Below, in pieces: positions 7,666 through 16,090 of a stretch of DNA of 64,000 nucleotides (position 1 is its first letter; each line of letters begins with the position of its first letter). The notes beneath the pieces were generated by a model that worked only from the letters and a program-made list of their open reading frames with translations, had not been told where the DNA came from and ran no database searches. This DNA is from Sphingomonadales bacterium (GTDB taxonomy: Bacteria; Pseudomonadota; Alphaproteobacteria; Sphingomonadales; Sphingomonadaceae), in the NCBI GenBank assembly GCA_016704425.1, contig JADJAC010000011.1, forward strand, positions 620,001 to 684,000, given 5' to 3'. A program made the translations under genes and the position numbers.

Positions 7666-7930
7666 GATACTGTGAAACACACATCCCCGTCACTCGATCG
7701 GCGTTTCTAGGTCGCACGAGTCGAGGGGCGGGACTGCTGGACGGGGATTATCCCTCTTTCAGCAAAAGGTCGGCGCGAAAGCGGCAGGCGTCTGCACTCT
7801 CCTCAAATGTGCAGCCACGCGCTCTGCTATCGTTTTGAACCGGTCCGGGCGTCTTTGGAGGGAGCAATCCCTTCTTGCAGGCGGGCTTTCGGGCCTTACC
7901 CCCCTGCAGGGACGTGCCGGATGAGAAGGC

Positions 7931-7971
7931 GGTGTTTCGAGACCGGGCGCCGGTTACGCACTCGAAACACC
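7931..7971. repeat. 11-base inverted repeat with nested hairpin
   Basis: GGTGTTTCGAG (7931-7941) pairs perfectly with CTCGAAACACC (7961-7971). Inside is a second small stem, ACCGG / CCGGT, around a 3-base loop. The sequence differs from the GTCGCCCC family and lies between its two full copies. The nature of the element is unknown. Confidence 0.6.
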
Positions 7972-8066
7972 TTCCACCGCACAAAGGCAAAACCCGCCGG
8001 ACGCCCCCCAAGGCTTCCGCACCGACCGTCCCGCCCCCCGCTCATCGCGGGAAGTCTTCGCGTGCC

Positions 8067-8150
8067 TGTCGCCCCTGCATTGGGCAGGGGCCTCTATGCG
8101 AGTCTGGCACCAAGGCGTCCAACAGGCCCCTGCCTCTCGCAGGGGCGACG
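8067..8150. repeat. REP-like palindromic element, complete copy 2
   Basis: Left arm 8067-8093 and right arm 8124-8150 flank the same centre as copy 1, including GGCACCAAGGCGTCCAAC. The left arm differs from copy 1 by a few bases (CATTGGGC in place of GCAGGC). It lies about 30 bases beyond the DUF885 stop codon and could form the 3' hairpin of that transcript. Confidence 0.85.
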
Positions 8151-8179
8151 GTGGTGAGTTAGAGTTTGGGCATGATCCT

Positions 8180-10048
8180 TTAGCCCTTGGCTCCAGCGAT
8201 ATACTGGTCAACCGCGGTTCCAAGCACCGTCAGCGGCACACCGCCGGTCTTGACCACCGTATCGTCGAACCCGGCAAGATCGAACTTGTTGCCCAGTGCG
8301 GCTTTCGCGCGGTCGCGCTGCTTGTTGATCTCGTTGTGGCCCATCTTGTAGCCACAGGCCTGCCCCGGCGAAACGCTGTAGCGGTCGACTTCGCTCGTCA
8401 TCGCGTCGCGACCCTTGCCCGTTTCATTGACGAGGAAGTCGATCGCCTGATCACGCGTCCATTTCATGGCATGAAGACCGGTATCGACGACAAGCCGGCA
8501 AGCGCGGAACTGCTGTGCCTGCAGATAGCCAACCTGACCGAACGGATCGTCGGCATAGAGCCCGGCTTCGTCCATCAGCTGCTCTGCATAGAGCGCCCAG
8601 CCCTCGATAAAGGCATTGAACCCCATCAACGACGAAATCAGCGGAAGGTCCGCATGATGTTCGGCAAGATAGGCGCCCTGCCAGGTGTGACCGGGCACGC
8701 CTTCATGCGCTGTGAGCGTCGGGATCTGGTATTTCGGCCAGAGGCTCGTGGATTTGAGGTTGATGTAATAGATTGCCGGGCGTGAACCGTCGAGCGATGC
8801 AAAGTTCATATAGCCAAGCGATGCACCGTCCTGAATGTCGATTGGAACGCGCTTCACGACCAGCGGCGCCTTGAGGCCCAGCCGTGATACGCCGGGCATC
8901 AGCTTGCGGATCGCCTCGACGCGATCATTGCAATAGGCAATCAGGTCCGCACGGCCCGCATCCGTGTCCGGATAAAGCATCCGCGGGTCCTTGTTGAGCG
9001 CCTGCACCCGATCACCGACGCTGCCCTGCGTCATGCCTTGCGCCTTCAGTATTGTGTCCATCCGCGCCTGAATTGCCTTGTTCTGTTCAAGGCCGATTGC
9101 ATGGACTTCTGCAGCCGTTGCATTGGTCGTTGTCCCCAGTTTCAGCGCCCATTGATAATAGGCATCGCCATCGGGGAGCTTGTGGACGCCCGCAACATCG
9201 GTCGATTTTTCAGTCGCCTTGGCAAAGGCCGCGATCTGGCGGTCAAGCGCGGGATAGACCATCGAAGCAACGAGCTTGCTGACGCGGCCACCCCAGTCTC
9301 CGGCCATGCCCAAAGCCTTTGTGCGCTCTGCAATCGAGGTCACGAGCTTCTGCTCGGCAATGGCTGTCTGGCGATAGCCCTTCAGTTGGCCAAGAGCATT
9401 GGACGCAATAAAGTTGGGAGGCGCGATGCCCATCCCGGCCTGTTCGGTGATTGTCGCGGTCTCTTGATCGAGCAGCTTCGCAAAGCCGGCAACGCGCGCA
9501 ACATAGGCTTCGGCGTCTGCCCGATTCTTGATCTGGTGCTGTGAATCGAGAAATTCCGGAACAGCTGTGAGTGCGCCGTCCTGCTGCGTCACTGGATATG
9601 GGGCCGTACCTCCATTCCAGCCACCGGCTGCGCCGCCGAACTTCCACTTGGTCCCGGCAACACCCATCGAGGCGGCATGTTTGACCGTATCATAGCGAAT
9701 CTGATCAGCCGGAGAGAGCGTCGCACGATTGACCGTAGCAAGCCGAGCCAGCATCGATTTCACCTGCGACGACCAACGGGCCTCGCCGACTGCCGATCCG
9801 TCGCCCCATTGCGACTTGAGGGCAAGGCGGCGGCCGCTGTCGAGCCCCAGCGAGGTCGCCGTCTCGGGGGACAGCCTCAGCAATTCTTCCGCGAACTGGG
9901 CAAGCATGCCGGAAAAACGCTTTGCGGGCGTTGCGGCAACGGCTTTCGCCGCTGCGCTCGCGGTTCCGGGTGCAGCGGCTAAAGCGGCGGCAGAAAAGGT
10001 AAGGGCGAGTGCTTCACGGCGGTCGACGCCAGTGCTTACGGCAGTCAT
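8180..10048 (-). CDS. Tat-exported DUF885 family hydrolase
   Basis: 622 residues from the ATG at 10048; the frame is open further upstream, but a twin-arginine leader (DRREALALTFSAAALAAA) begins 9 residues after this ATG and fixes the start. Export through Tat with cleavage near TASA is expected. The C-terminal half carries HEGVPGHTWQ near residue 450, the HExxxGH metal-type motif of DUF885 proteins, followed by a glutamate-bearing EGWALYAEQL segment. These are consistent with a zinc-dependent peptidase-like fold; substrates for the family are not known. It is divergent from the CDF transporter. Confidence 0.88.
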   Translation of the reverse strand: MTAVSTGVDRREALALTFSAAALAAAPGTASAAAKAVAATPAKRFSGMLAQFAEELLRLSPETATSLGLDSGRRLALKSQWGDGSAVGEARWSSQVKSMLARLATVNRATLSPADQIRYDTVKHAASMGVAGTKWKFGGAAGGWNGGTAPYPVTQQDGALTAVPEFLDSQHQIKNRADAEAYVARVAGFAKLLDQETATITEQAGMGIAPPNFIASNALGQLKGYRQTAIAEQKLVTSIAERTKALGMAGDWGGRVSKLVASMVYPALDRQIAAFAKATEKSTDVAGVHKLPDGDAYYQWALKLGTTTNATAAEVHAIGLEQNKAIQARMDTILKAQGMTQGSVGDRVQALNKDPRMLYPDTDAGRADLIAYCNDRVEAIRKLMPGVSRLGLKAPLVVKRVPIDIQDGASLGYMNFASLDGSRPAIYYINLKSTSLWPKYQIPTLTAHEGVPGHTWQGAYLAEHHADLPLISSLMGFNAFIEGWALYAEQLMDEAGLYADDPFGQVGYLQAQQFRACRLVVDTGLHAMKWTRDQAIDFLVNETGKGRDAMTSEVDRYSVSPGQACGYKMGHNEINKQRDRAKAALGNKFDLAGFDDTVVKTGGVPLTVLGTAVDQYIAGAKG

Positions 10049-10160
10049 ATTTGAAAATCCCCTCGATTTTGATGCGATCACTATGCGGAGCCGCCATCCC
10101 ATGCGCAACCGTCCATCTGTCGTTTGCCGAAACGGCTTTGCTCTTGGTCGATTGCGCCGG

Positions 10161-10179
10161 GCGTATCGCTGCGATACGC
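10161..10179. promoter_or_regulatory. Perfect inverted repeat just upstream of the CDF gene
   Basis: GCGTATCG (10161-10168) and CGATACGC (10172-10179) pair perfectly around a 3-base centre, ending 7 bases before the ATG of the CDF exporter. As DNA it could be an operator; as RNA it would form a hairpin covering the ribosome-binding region. No good Shine-Dalgarno is otherwise visible. Function is inferred only from position. Confidence 0.5.
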
Positions 10180-10186
10180 AGGCCCC

Positions 10187-11104
10187 ATGACCCACGAGCA
10201 CACGCATGGCGACCACCACCAGCATGGCCATGCCCAGGTCGATTTTGGCCGTGCGTTCGCGATCGGCCTTGTTCTCAATACTGGATTCGTGATTGTCGAG
10301 GTGGCCTACGGGCTTGCAGCCGGCTCGACTGCCCTTCTGGCCGATGCCGGACACAATCTGTCTGACGTTCTTGGACTCGTGCTGGCCTGGGGCAGCTTTA
10401 CTCTGGCCCGGCGCGCGCCGACGGATCGCTTCACCTATGGCTATCGCGGATCGACAATCCTTGCGGCGCTCTTCAACGCCTTGCTCCTGCTCGTGGCGCT
10501 TGGCGGCATAGCGCTCGAGGCCGTGCAGCGAATACTCGATCCGGCACCAGTCGCCGGTGCAACCGTCTCGCTTGTCGCGTTGGTCGGGATTGCCGTCAAC
10601 GGGATCACGGCGTGGATGTTTGCGGGTGGGCGCCGACACGATATCAATATTCGCGGCGCCTATCTGCACATGCTGGCCGATGCGGCCATCTCGGCCGGCG
10701 TCGCTGTGTCTGGCCTCCTGGTCCTGTGGACGGGCAAGTCTGTGATTGATCCGGTCACCAGCCTTGTGATCGTTGCTTATATTTTCTGGGGCACCTGGGG
10801 GTTGCTGCGGCAGTCTGTCGCCATGTCACTGTCTGCCGTGCCGACGCATATCGACCTCGCAGGCGTTGAGGCCGAGCTGCTTGCGTCTCCCGGTGTGGCA
10901 AGAGTGCATGACCTCCATGTCTGGCACATGAGCACGACCGAAATCGCGCTGACGGCGCATCTGGTCATGCCGGACGGCAGCAAGGGCGACGCCTTCCTGT
11001 CAGACGTCCATGAACGGCTCGCCCATAATCACGCGATCAATCATGCGACGATACAGATCGAGACAGGCGCCGATTGCACCGGGCACAACCACAGCTGCGG
11101 CTAG
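10187..11104 (+). CDS. Cation diffusion facilitator (ZitB-like metal exporter)
   Basis: 305 residues. A histidine-rich N-terminus (HEHTHGDHHQHGH) precedes six hydrophobic segments. The two metal-site motifs are present: HNLSD after ADAG near residue 53, and HMLAD near residue 157, both HxxxD as in zinc-transporting CDF proteins. The cytoplasmic C-terminal domain has VHDLHVWHMS and ends in a second histidine/cysteine-rich tail (CTGHNHSCG). It exports Zn2+ or a similar divalent metal by proton exchange; the metal is inferred. It converges with fumC and overlaps it by 4 bases. Confidence 0.93.
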   Translation: MTHEHTHGDHHQHGHAQVDFGRAFAIGLVLNTGFVIVEVAYGLAAGSTALLADAGHNLSDVLGLVLAWGSFTLARRAPTDRFTYGYRGSTILAALFNALLLLVALGGIALEAVQRILDPAPVAGATVSLVALVGIAVNGITAWMFAGGRRHDINIRGAYLHMLADAAISAGVAVSGLLVLWTGKSVIDPVTSLVIVAYIFWGTWGLLRQSVAMSLSAVPTHIDLAGVEAELLASPGVARVHDLHVWHMSTTEIALTAHLVMPDGSKGDAFLSDVHERLAHNHAINHATIQIETGADCTGHNHSCG

Positions 11105-12483
11105 ACCATCGTCTCCGGCCGGACGAGGCGATCGAACGTCTCTTCGTCAACCAGACGCTGCTGAAACGCCGCTTCCCTTAAAGTCTGGCCGGTTTCATGC
11201 GCATGTTTGGCGATCTTTGCTGCATTGTCGTAGCCAATTTCCGGAGCAAGCGCCGTGACGAGCATGAGCGATCGCTGCACAAGTTCCGCAATGCGCGGCT
11301 CGTTTGCCTGAAGCCCCGCGACACACTGCGCGGCGAACGCTTCCATACCCGTTGAAAGCAGGTCGATCGACCGCAACACATTCGCGCCAATCAATGGCTT
11401 GAAAACATTGAGTTGAAGCTGGCCCTGCATCCCGCCAACGGTGACGGCCTGGTGATTGCCGATCACTTGTGCCGCAACCATTGTCAGCATTTCGCACTGG
11501 GTCGGATTCACCTTGCCGGGCATGATGGAACTGCCGGGTTCGTTTTCCGGGAGGATCAATTCGCCCAGCCCGGAACGCGGGCCCGATCCCAGCAAGCGAA
11601 TGTCATTGGCGATCTTCGTCAGCGACACGGCCAGCGTGTTGAGCATGCCCGACAGTTCGACCAATCCGTCGTTTGTCGCGAGCGCCTCAAACTTGTTTTC
11701 TTCGCTCCTGAAGGTGATGCCGGTCAGCTTGCTGACGATCTCCACGAAATCCGTGGCGAAATCCTTCGGTGCATTGAGCCCGGTTCCGACTGCAGTCCCG
11801 CCTTGGGCCAGCGCGAAAATGTCGGTCGTGCCGCTGCTGATGCGGATGCTGGCCTTGGCCAGTTGCGTCGCAAAGGCGGAAAATTCCTGCCCGAGCGTCA
11901 ACGGTGTCGCATCCTGCAAATGGGTGCGGCCGATCTTGATGATATGGGCCCATTGCTTCGCCTTTTGGTCCAGCGCCTGCTGGAGCGCGACGATGGCTGG
12001 CTGGAGCCGTTCGCGCGCCTCGATGGCTACGGCGATATGGAGCGCAGTCGGGAAACTGTCGTTGGACGATTGGCTGCGGTTGACGTGATCGTTGGGATGG
12101 ACCGGTGCTTTCCCTCCGCGCGGCTCGCCCAGGATTTCGTTCGCCCGGCCTGCGATCACTTCGTTGACATTCATGTGGGTCTGCGTGCCGGAGCCCGTCT
12201 GCCAGATCACCAGCGGGAAGTGATCGTCCAGCGCGCCCGAGATAACCTCATCAGCCGCATTTTCGATTGCGTCCGCGATCCACGGCTGGAGCCCGTGCTT
12301 CCGGTTGACCTGCGCCGCCGCCTTTTTGACCAGCGCCAGCGCATGGATGATCGCGATGGGCATGCGTTCCCGCGCACCGAACGGAAAATTTGCGATGCTG
12401 CGCTGGGTTTGCGCGCCCCAATAGGCGTCTGCCGGAACCTCGATTTCGCCGAAACTGTCTGTTTCGGTTCGGGTGGCGGTCAT
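11101..12483 (-). CDS. fumC: Class II fumarate hydratase
   Basis: 460 residues, the normal FumC length. The superfamily signature GSSIMPGKVNPTQCE lies near residue 317, with earlier conserved regions TQTHMNVNEVIAGRA, PNDHVNRSQSSNDSFPTA and KIGRTHLQDATPLTLGQE. It interconverts fumarate and malate in the citric acid cycle and needs no iron-sulfur cluster. Start ATG overlaps the sspB stop (ATGA), so the two are coupled. Aspartase-type relatives are unlikely given the close match to FumC motifs. Confidence 0.96.
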   Translation of the reverse strand: MTATRTETDSFGEIEVPADAYWGAQTQRSIANFPFGARERMPIAIIHALALVKKAAAQVNRKHGLQPWIADAIENAADEVISGALDDHFPLVIWQTGSGTQTHMNVNEVIAGRANEILGEPRGGKAPVHPNDHVNRSQSSNDSFPTALHIAVAIEARERLQPAIVALQQALDQKAKQWAHIIKIGRTHLQDATPLTLGQEFSAFATQLAKASIRISSGTTDIFALAQGGTAVGTGLNAPKDFATDFVEIVSKLTGITFRSEENKFEALATNDGLVELSGMLNTLAVSLTKIANDIRLLGSGPRSGLGELILPENEPGSSIMPGKVNPTQCEMLTMVAAQVIGNHQAVTVGGMQGQLQLNVFKPLIGANVLRSIDLLSTGMEAFAAQCVAGLQANEPRIAELVQRSLMLVTALAPEIGYDNAAKIAKHAHETGQTLREAAFQQRLVDEETFDRLVRPETMV

Positions 12484-12965
12484 TTCTTGCGCCCGAAATC
12501 CACTGTCACGACATTTGAACCGTCTTCGACCGGCGCAGCGACCGGCCGATCATTTTCAGCGGGCTCCTGCTCGCGAATCGCCTCATCGTCCATATGGGCC
12601 TGAAACTGCAGCGCGAAATCGACCGCCGGATCGGCAAAGGCCGTAACGGCGGAAAACGGAATCTCCAGATGAGCCGGCACCTGGCTGAAGGTCAGACCGA
12701 CTTCGAAGCCCGTGTCCGTTACCTTCAGGTCCCAATATTTGTTCTGCAGGACGATTGTCATCTCATCAGGGAAGCGCTCGGAAAGGCTGCGCGGGATCGA
12801 CACTCCGGGGGCGCGGGTCTTGAACGTGATGTAGAAATGATGGTTGCCCGGCAGCCCTTCGGTGGCGACTTGCGTCAGCACGCGGCCGACCACTGCGCGC
12901 AGAGCCTCCTGAACGATTTCGTCATAGGGAATCAGGCTGTCAGGCGGACTTTCGGTCATAGCCAT
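12480..12965 (-). CDS. sspB: Alpha-type SspB, ClpXP adaptor protein
   Basis: 161 residues. The body (IPYDEIVQEALRAVVGRVL, HHFYITFKT, PGVSIP) matches alphaproteobacterial SspB proteins, which tether ssrA-tagged substrates to ClpXP. The acidic linker near 130-150 and the short C-terminal VVTVDFGRKK segment fit the flexible tail and ClpX-docking peptide of the family. ATG at 12965 is used; an ATG two codons later is equally possible and no clear Shine-Dalgarno decides. It is divergent from hisB. Confidence 0.9.
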   Translation of the reverse strand: MAMTESPPDSLIPYDEIVQEALRAVVGRVLTQVATEGLPGNHHFYITFKTRAPGVSIPRSLSERFPDEMTIVLQNKYWDLKVTDTGFEVGLTFSQVPAHLEIPFSAVTAFADPAVDFALQFQAHMDDEAIREQEPAENDRPVAAPVEDGSNVVTVDFGRKK

Positions 12966-13033
12966 GTGGTGAACGCTTGGCGCTTCGCGGTCAAGACATT
13001 GCGCACTGGCAAGGGATCGCTATAGCGCGCTTC

Positions 13034-13621
13034 ATGCGCAAGGGCACGATCAGGCGAACGACACATGAAACGTCGATCGAGGTGGATCTCAACCTCGATG
13101 GGACGGGCATTTATGATGTTTCCACCGGCATCGGTTTTCTCGATCACATGCTCGAGCAATTGTCGCGCCATTCACTGATCGATCTGAGCGTCAAGACCGT
13201 GGGTGACCTTCACATCGACCAGCATCACACCACTGAAGATACCGGCATCGCCGTTGGCGAAGCGCTGGCGCAGGCGCTCGGAGACAAGCGCGGGATCACG
13301 CGTTACGGTTCGGCCTATGCGCCGATGGACGAGACGCTGACGCGCTGCGCCCTCGATATTTCCGGGCGGCCCTGGCTCGTCTTCAAGGCAGATTTCGGGA
13401 CGCCGCGCCTTGGCGAATGGGATACAGAACTGATCGAACACTGGTTTCACAGTTTTGCGCAAAGTGCGGGTATCACCCTGCACATCGAGAATCTCTATGG
13501 CAGCAACAACCACCATGTTGTGGAAAGTTGCTTCAAGGCCCTCGCCCGCGCACTCCGGCAGGCCGTCGAGATCGATCCGCGCAAGGCGGACAGCATCCCT
13601 TCGACCAAGGGGACGCTGTGA
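13034..13621 (+). CDS. hisB: Imidazoleglycerol-phosphate dehydratase
   Basis: 195 residues, the size of the monofunctional enzyme without the phosphatase domain found in enterobacteria. Metal-binding histidine motifs are DQHHTTEDTGIAVG near residue 65 and the mirrored NNHHVVESCFKALA near residue 163, as expected for the duplicated fold. It removes water from imidazoleglycerol phosphate in histidine synthesis. It is the first gene of a six-gene run; its TGA overlaps the GTG start of hisH. Confidence 0.97.
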   Translation: MRKGTIRRTTHETSIEVDLNLDGTGIYDVSTGIGFLDHMLEQLSRHSLIDLSVKTVGDLHIDQHHTTEDTGIAVGEALAQALGDKRGITRYGSAYAPMDETLTRCALDISGRPWLVFKADFGTPRLGEWDTELIEHWFHSFAQSAGITLHIENLYGSNNHHVVESCFKALARALRQAVEIDPRKADSIPSTKGTL

Positions 13622-14226
13622 GCAGCACCGTTGCGCTGATCGATTACGGCGCCGGCAATCTCCAGTCAGTCAGGAACGCGCTCAAGGCAGCAGGGGCTGC
13701 GAACGTCCTCGTCACCGCCGATCCCGATGTAGCAGCAAAAGCTGATCGCATCGTCCTGCCCGGCGTGGGCGCGTTTGCGCACTGCATGCAGGCTTTATCG
13801 GCCATCGACGGGATGGTCGAAGCCCTGGATTCAGCGACGGGAGAAGGTGGCAGGCCATTTCTCGGCATATGCGTCGGCATGCAGTTGATGGCCGAAGCCG
13901 GCGAGGAGCACGGCCGTCATGCGGGCTTGGGCTGGGTCAAGGGCACGGTCCGCCTGCTGCAAGGCCATGATACAATCAAGATTCCGCACATGGGCTGGAA
14001 CGATGTCGTGCCCATTGGCGATCATCCGCTGATATCTGCCGGGGAAGCCTATTTCCTGCACAGCTTTGCGTTTGAGGGCGAGGGCGTTCTCGCAACTTCG
14101 GATCACGGAGGTCCGCTCACCGCTGCCATCGGCGTTGGCAACCGGATTGGCGTTCAGTTCCACCCGGAAAAGAGCCAGCGCTACGGCCTCGAATTTCTGG
14201 CCCGCTTTCTGGAGTGGATGCCATGA
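13618..14226 (+). CDS. hisH: Imidazole glycerol phosphate synthase, glutaminase subunit
   Basis: 202 residues from a GTG start overlapping the hisB stop (GTGA). The N-terminus VALIDYGAGNLQSVRNAL is the canonical HisH opening. The class-I amidotransferase nucleophile is in FLGICVGMQLM (cysteine near residue 82), and the catalytic HxE is in QFHPEKS near residue 181. It supplies ammonia to HisF. The gene pair hisH/hisF is separated only by hisA, the usual alphaproteobacterial order. Confidence 0.96.
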   Translation: MSSTVALIDYGAGNLQSVRNALKAAGAANVLVTADPDVAAKADRIVLPGVGAFAHCMQALSAIDGMVEALDSATGEGGRPFLGICVGMQLMAEAGEEHGRHAGLGWVKGTVRLLQGHDTIKIPHMGWNDVVPIGDHPLISAGEAYFLHSFAFEGEGVLATSDHGGPLTAAIGVGNRIGVQFHPEKSQRYGLEFLARFLEWMP

Positions 14227-14954
14227 GCCTCATTGTCTTCCCTGCAATCGACCTCAAGGGTGGTCAGGTGGTGCGGCTTGCCGAGGGCGATATGGATCGC
14301 GCGACGGTCTATGGCGACGATCCGGCAGCGCAAGCCTTGCTCTTTGCCGAAGCAGGAGCGGGCCACCTTCATGTCGTCGATCTTGATGGCGCGTTCGCCG
14401 GAAAAGCCGTGAATGCTGAGGCTGTCGAAAGCATCGTCAAGGCTTTCCCGGGCCATGTCCAGCTTGGGGGCGGCATTCGCAATCGCGAAGCAATCGAACG
14501 CTGGTTCGATCTCGGCGTTTCGCGCGTCGTGATCGGAACAGCAGCGCTGGAGGATCCAGATCTGGTGCGGCAGGCCTCAGCCGATTTTCCTGGCGGCATC
14601 GTCGTTGCCGTCGACGCCCGCGATGGAATGGTCGCGACAAAGGGCTGGGCGGATGTTTCGACTGTGTCGATCCTCGATATGGCCCGCCGGTTCGAAGATG
14701 CAGGTGTGGCAGCACTGCTGTTCACTGATGTCGGGCGGGACGGCCTGCTCAAGGGCTGCAATATCGAGGCAACCGTCGATCTGGCCCGGGCCACGAACAT
14801 ACCGGTCATCGCTTCGGGTGGCGTTGCCGGCATCAGCGACATTCGCGTGCTTTCGGTCCATGCAAAGGACGGCATCGAGGGCGTGATCACGGGCCGCGCG
14901 CTTTATGACGGGCGGTTGGACCTCGCGACGGCGCTTGCGGTTGCTGCCTTATGA
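14223..14954 (+). CDS. hisA: ProFAR isomerase
   Basis: 243 residues forming a beta-alpha barrel. The first strand FPAIDLKGGQVVRL carries the catalytic aspartate, and the second half carries TDVGRDGLLKG, with the paired aspartate. It isomerises N'-[(5'-phosphoribosyl)formimino]-5-aminoimidazole-4-carboxamide ribonucleotide in the fourth step of histidine synthesis. The start overlaps the hisH stop as ATGA, and its stop overlaps the hisF start the same way. Confidence 0.96.
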   Translation: MSLIVFPAIDLKGGQVVRLAEGDMDRATVYGDDPAAQALLFAEAGAGHLHVVDLDGAFAGKAVNAEAVESIVKAFPGHVQLGGGIRNREAIERWFDLGVSRVVIGTAALEDPDLVRQASADFPGGIVVAVDARDGMVATKGWADVSTVSILDMARRFEDAGVAALLFTDVGRDGLLKGCNIEATVDLARATNIPVIASGGVAGISDIRVLSVHAKDGIEGVITGRALYDGRLDLATALAVAAL

Positions 14955-15721
14955 CCGTCCGTATTCGCGTCATCCCTTGCCTTGACGTGAAGGACGGTCG
15001 GGTCGTCAAGGGTGTCAATTTCGTTGACCTGCGTGATGCCGGCGATCCGGTTGAAGCCGCGCGCGCCTATGACGCAGCGGGGGCCGACGAACTGTGCTTT
15101 CTCGATATCACCGCAAGCCATGAAGGGCGGGGAACCCTGCTCGACATTGTCGCGCGCACGGCAGAGGTCTGCTTCATGCCGCTCACCGTTGGCGGCGGGG
15201 TTCGGACGCCTGACGATGTCCGCGCCTTGCTGCTGGCCGGTGCGGACAAGGTTGGCGTCAACAGCGCAGCGGTCGCGCGGCCCGAGATCGTTGCAGAGAT
15301 GGCGGACCGGTTTGGCAGCCAGTGCATTGTCGCTTCGGTCGATGCGCGGCGCGTCGGCGAAGGCTGGGAAGTCTTCACCCACGGCGGTCGGCAGGCGACC
15401 GGTGTCGATGCGGTCGCGCATGCTGTCCGCCTTGCCGAACTCGGCGCTGGCGAATTGCTGGTGACCTCGATGGACCGGGATGGAACGCGCGATGGCTATG
15501 ATCTCGAACTGACGCGCATCATCGCGGATGCTGTGTCTGTGCCTGTGATTGCGTCCGGTGGCGTCGGCAATCTCGGGCATCTGGTCGAGGGTGTACGCGA
15601 AGGCCATGCCAGTGCCGTCCTTGCGGCGTCGATTTTCCACTTCGGGCAATCCATGATCGGCGAGGCGCATGCCGCACTTGCCGCCGCAGGGCTGCCGGTG
15701 CGCACGCCCGTGCTGTCGTGA
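14951..15721 (+). CDS. hisF: Imidazole glycerol phosphate synthase, cyclase subunit
   Basis: 256 residues, the standard HisF length. The barrel starts with RVIPCLDVKDGRVVKGVNF, containing the first catalytic aspartate; SVDARR in the middle carries the second, and SMDRDGTRDGYDLELT is the C-terminal phosphate-binding side. With HisH it forms IGP and AICAR from PRFAR. It overlaps hisA by 4 bases. Confidence 0.97.
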   Translation: MTVRIRVIPCLDVKDGRVVKGVNFVDLRDAGDPVEAARAYDAAGADELCFLDITASHEGRGTLLDIVARTAEVCFMPLTVGGGVRTPDDVRALLLAGADKVGVNSAAVARPEIVAEMADRFGSQCIVASVDARRVGEGWEVFTHGGRQATGVDAVAHAVRLAELGAGELLVTSMDRDGTRDGYDLELTRIIADAVSVPVIASGGVGNLGHLVEGVREGHASAVLAASIFHFGQSMIGEAHAALAAAGLPVRTPVLS

Positions 15722-15769
15722 TGCGATTCAAAGGCTTGACCTGCCGTGGCCGCTGACGCCAATGGGCGC

Positions 15770-16090
15770 ATGACCGACACGCTCAAACGCCTCGAGACGA
15801 TTATCGCTGCGCGCCGGACGGGTGATCCATCCTCATCATATGTTGCAAGCCTTGCCGCAAAGGGCAGGGCCAAAATTGCGCAAAAGGTGGGTGAGGAAGC
15901 GGTAGAAACCGTGATTGCGGCGCTGGGCGGAGACAAGACCGACCTGACGAAGGAAGCGGCCGACCTCGTGTTTCATCTTGCCGTGCTGCTGGCTGACGCG
16001 GGGCTTTCGTTTGATGACGTGTTTGCCGAACTCGATGCGCGCGACGGCGTCTCCGGTCTCGCTGAAAAAGCCGCACGAAAGGACAGTTGA
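15770..16090 (+). CDS. hisE: Phosphoribosyl-ATP pyrophosphatase
   Basis: 106 residues from the ATG at 15770; a GTG eight codons earlier is possible but gives a non-family leader. The four-helix core has AAKGRAKIAQKVGEEAVETV, the KxxEExxE metal-site motif, and LTKEAADLVFHLAVLLAD. It hydrolyses PR-ATP to PR-AMP and pyrophosphate. HisI is not fused and not in the window. The stop overlaps the HIT gene start (TGATG). Confidence 0.95.
   Translation: MTDTLKRLETIIAARRTGDPSSSYVASLAAKGRAKIAQKVGEEAVETVIAALGGDKTDLTKEAADLVFHLAVLLADAGLSFDDVFAELDARDGVSGLAEKAARKDS

Larger units (their letters stand above)
7401..8179. other. Gene-poor, repeat-rich intergenic region
   Basis: About 780 bases between the start of gmk and the stop of the DUF885 gene. 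It contains two full and one partial copies of an 80-base palindromic element, a 9-base perfect hairpin and an 11-base inverted repeat (separate entries). Short open frames on both strands translate the palindromes into low-complexity PAKAGA/CAGAT-like peptides and were not called. A minus-strand frame at 7748-8011 (87 codons) has no recognisable family or ribosome site. I see no tRNA or recognised small RNA here, though a structured RNA cannot be excluded by eye. Confidence 0.6.

Noticed and set aside
7748..8011. Minus-strand 87-codon open frame in the repeat-rich gap
   Set aside because: No family, no ribosome site, and part of it reads through an inverted repeat.
7495..8150. Possible CRISPR array
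   Set aside because: The repeats are few, irregularly spaced, long and palindromic with a conserved centre, with no unique spacers and no cas genes.
10049..10669. Upstream extension of the DUF885 frame
   Set aside because: It is antisense to the CDF gene, and the twin-arginine leader fixes the start at 10048.
11413..12603. Long + strand open frame (396 codons)
   Set aside because: It is antisense to fumC and sspB, has no recognisable domain and reflects GC-rich codon structure of the true genes.
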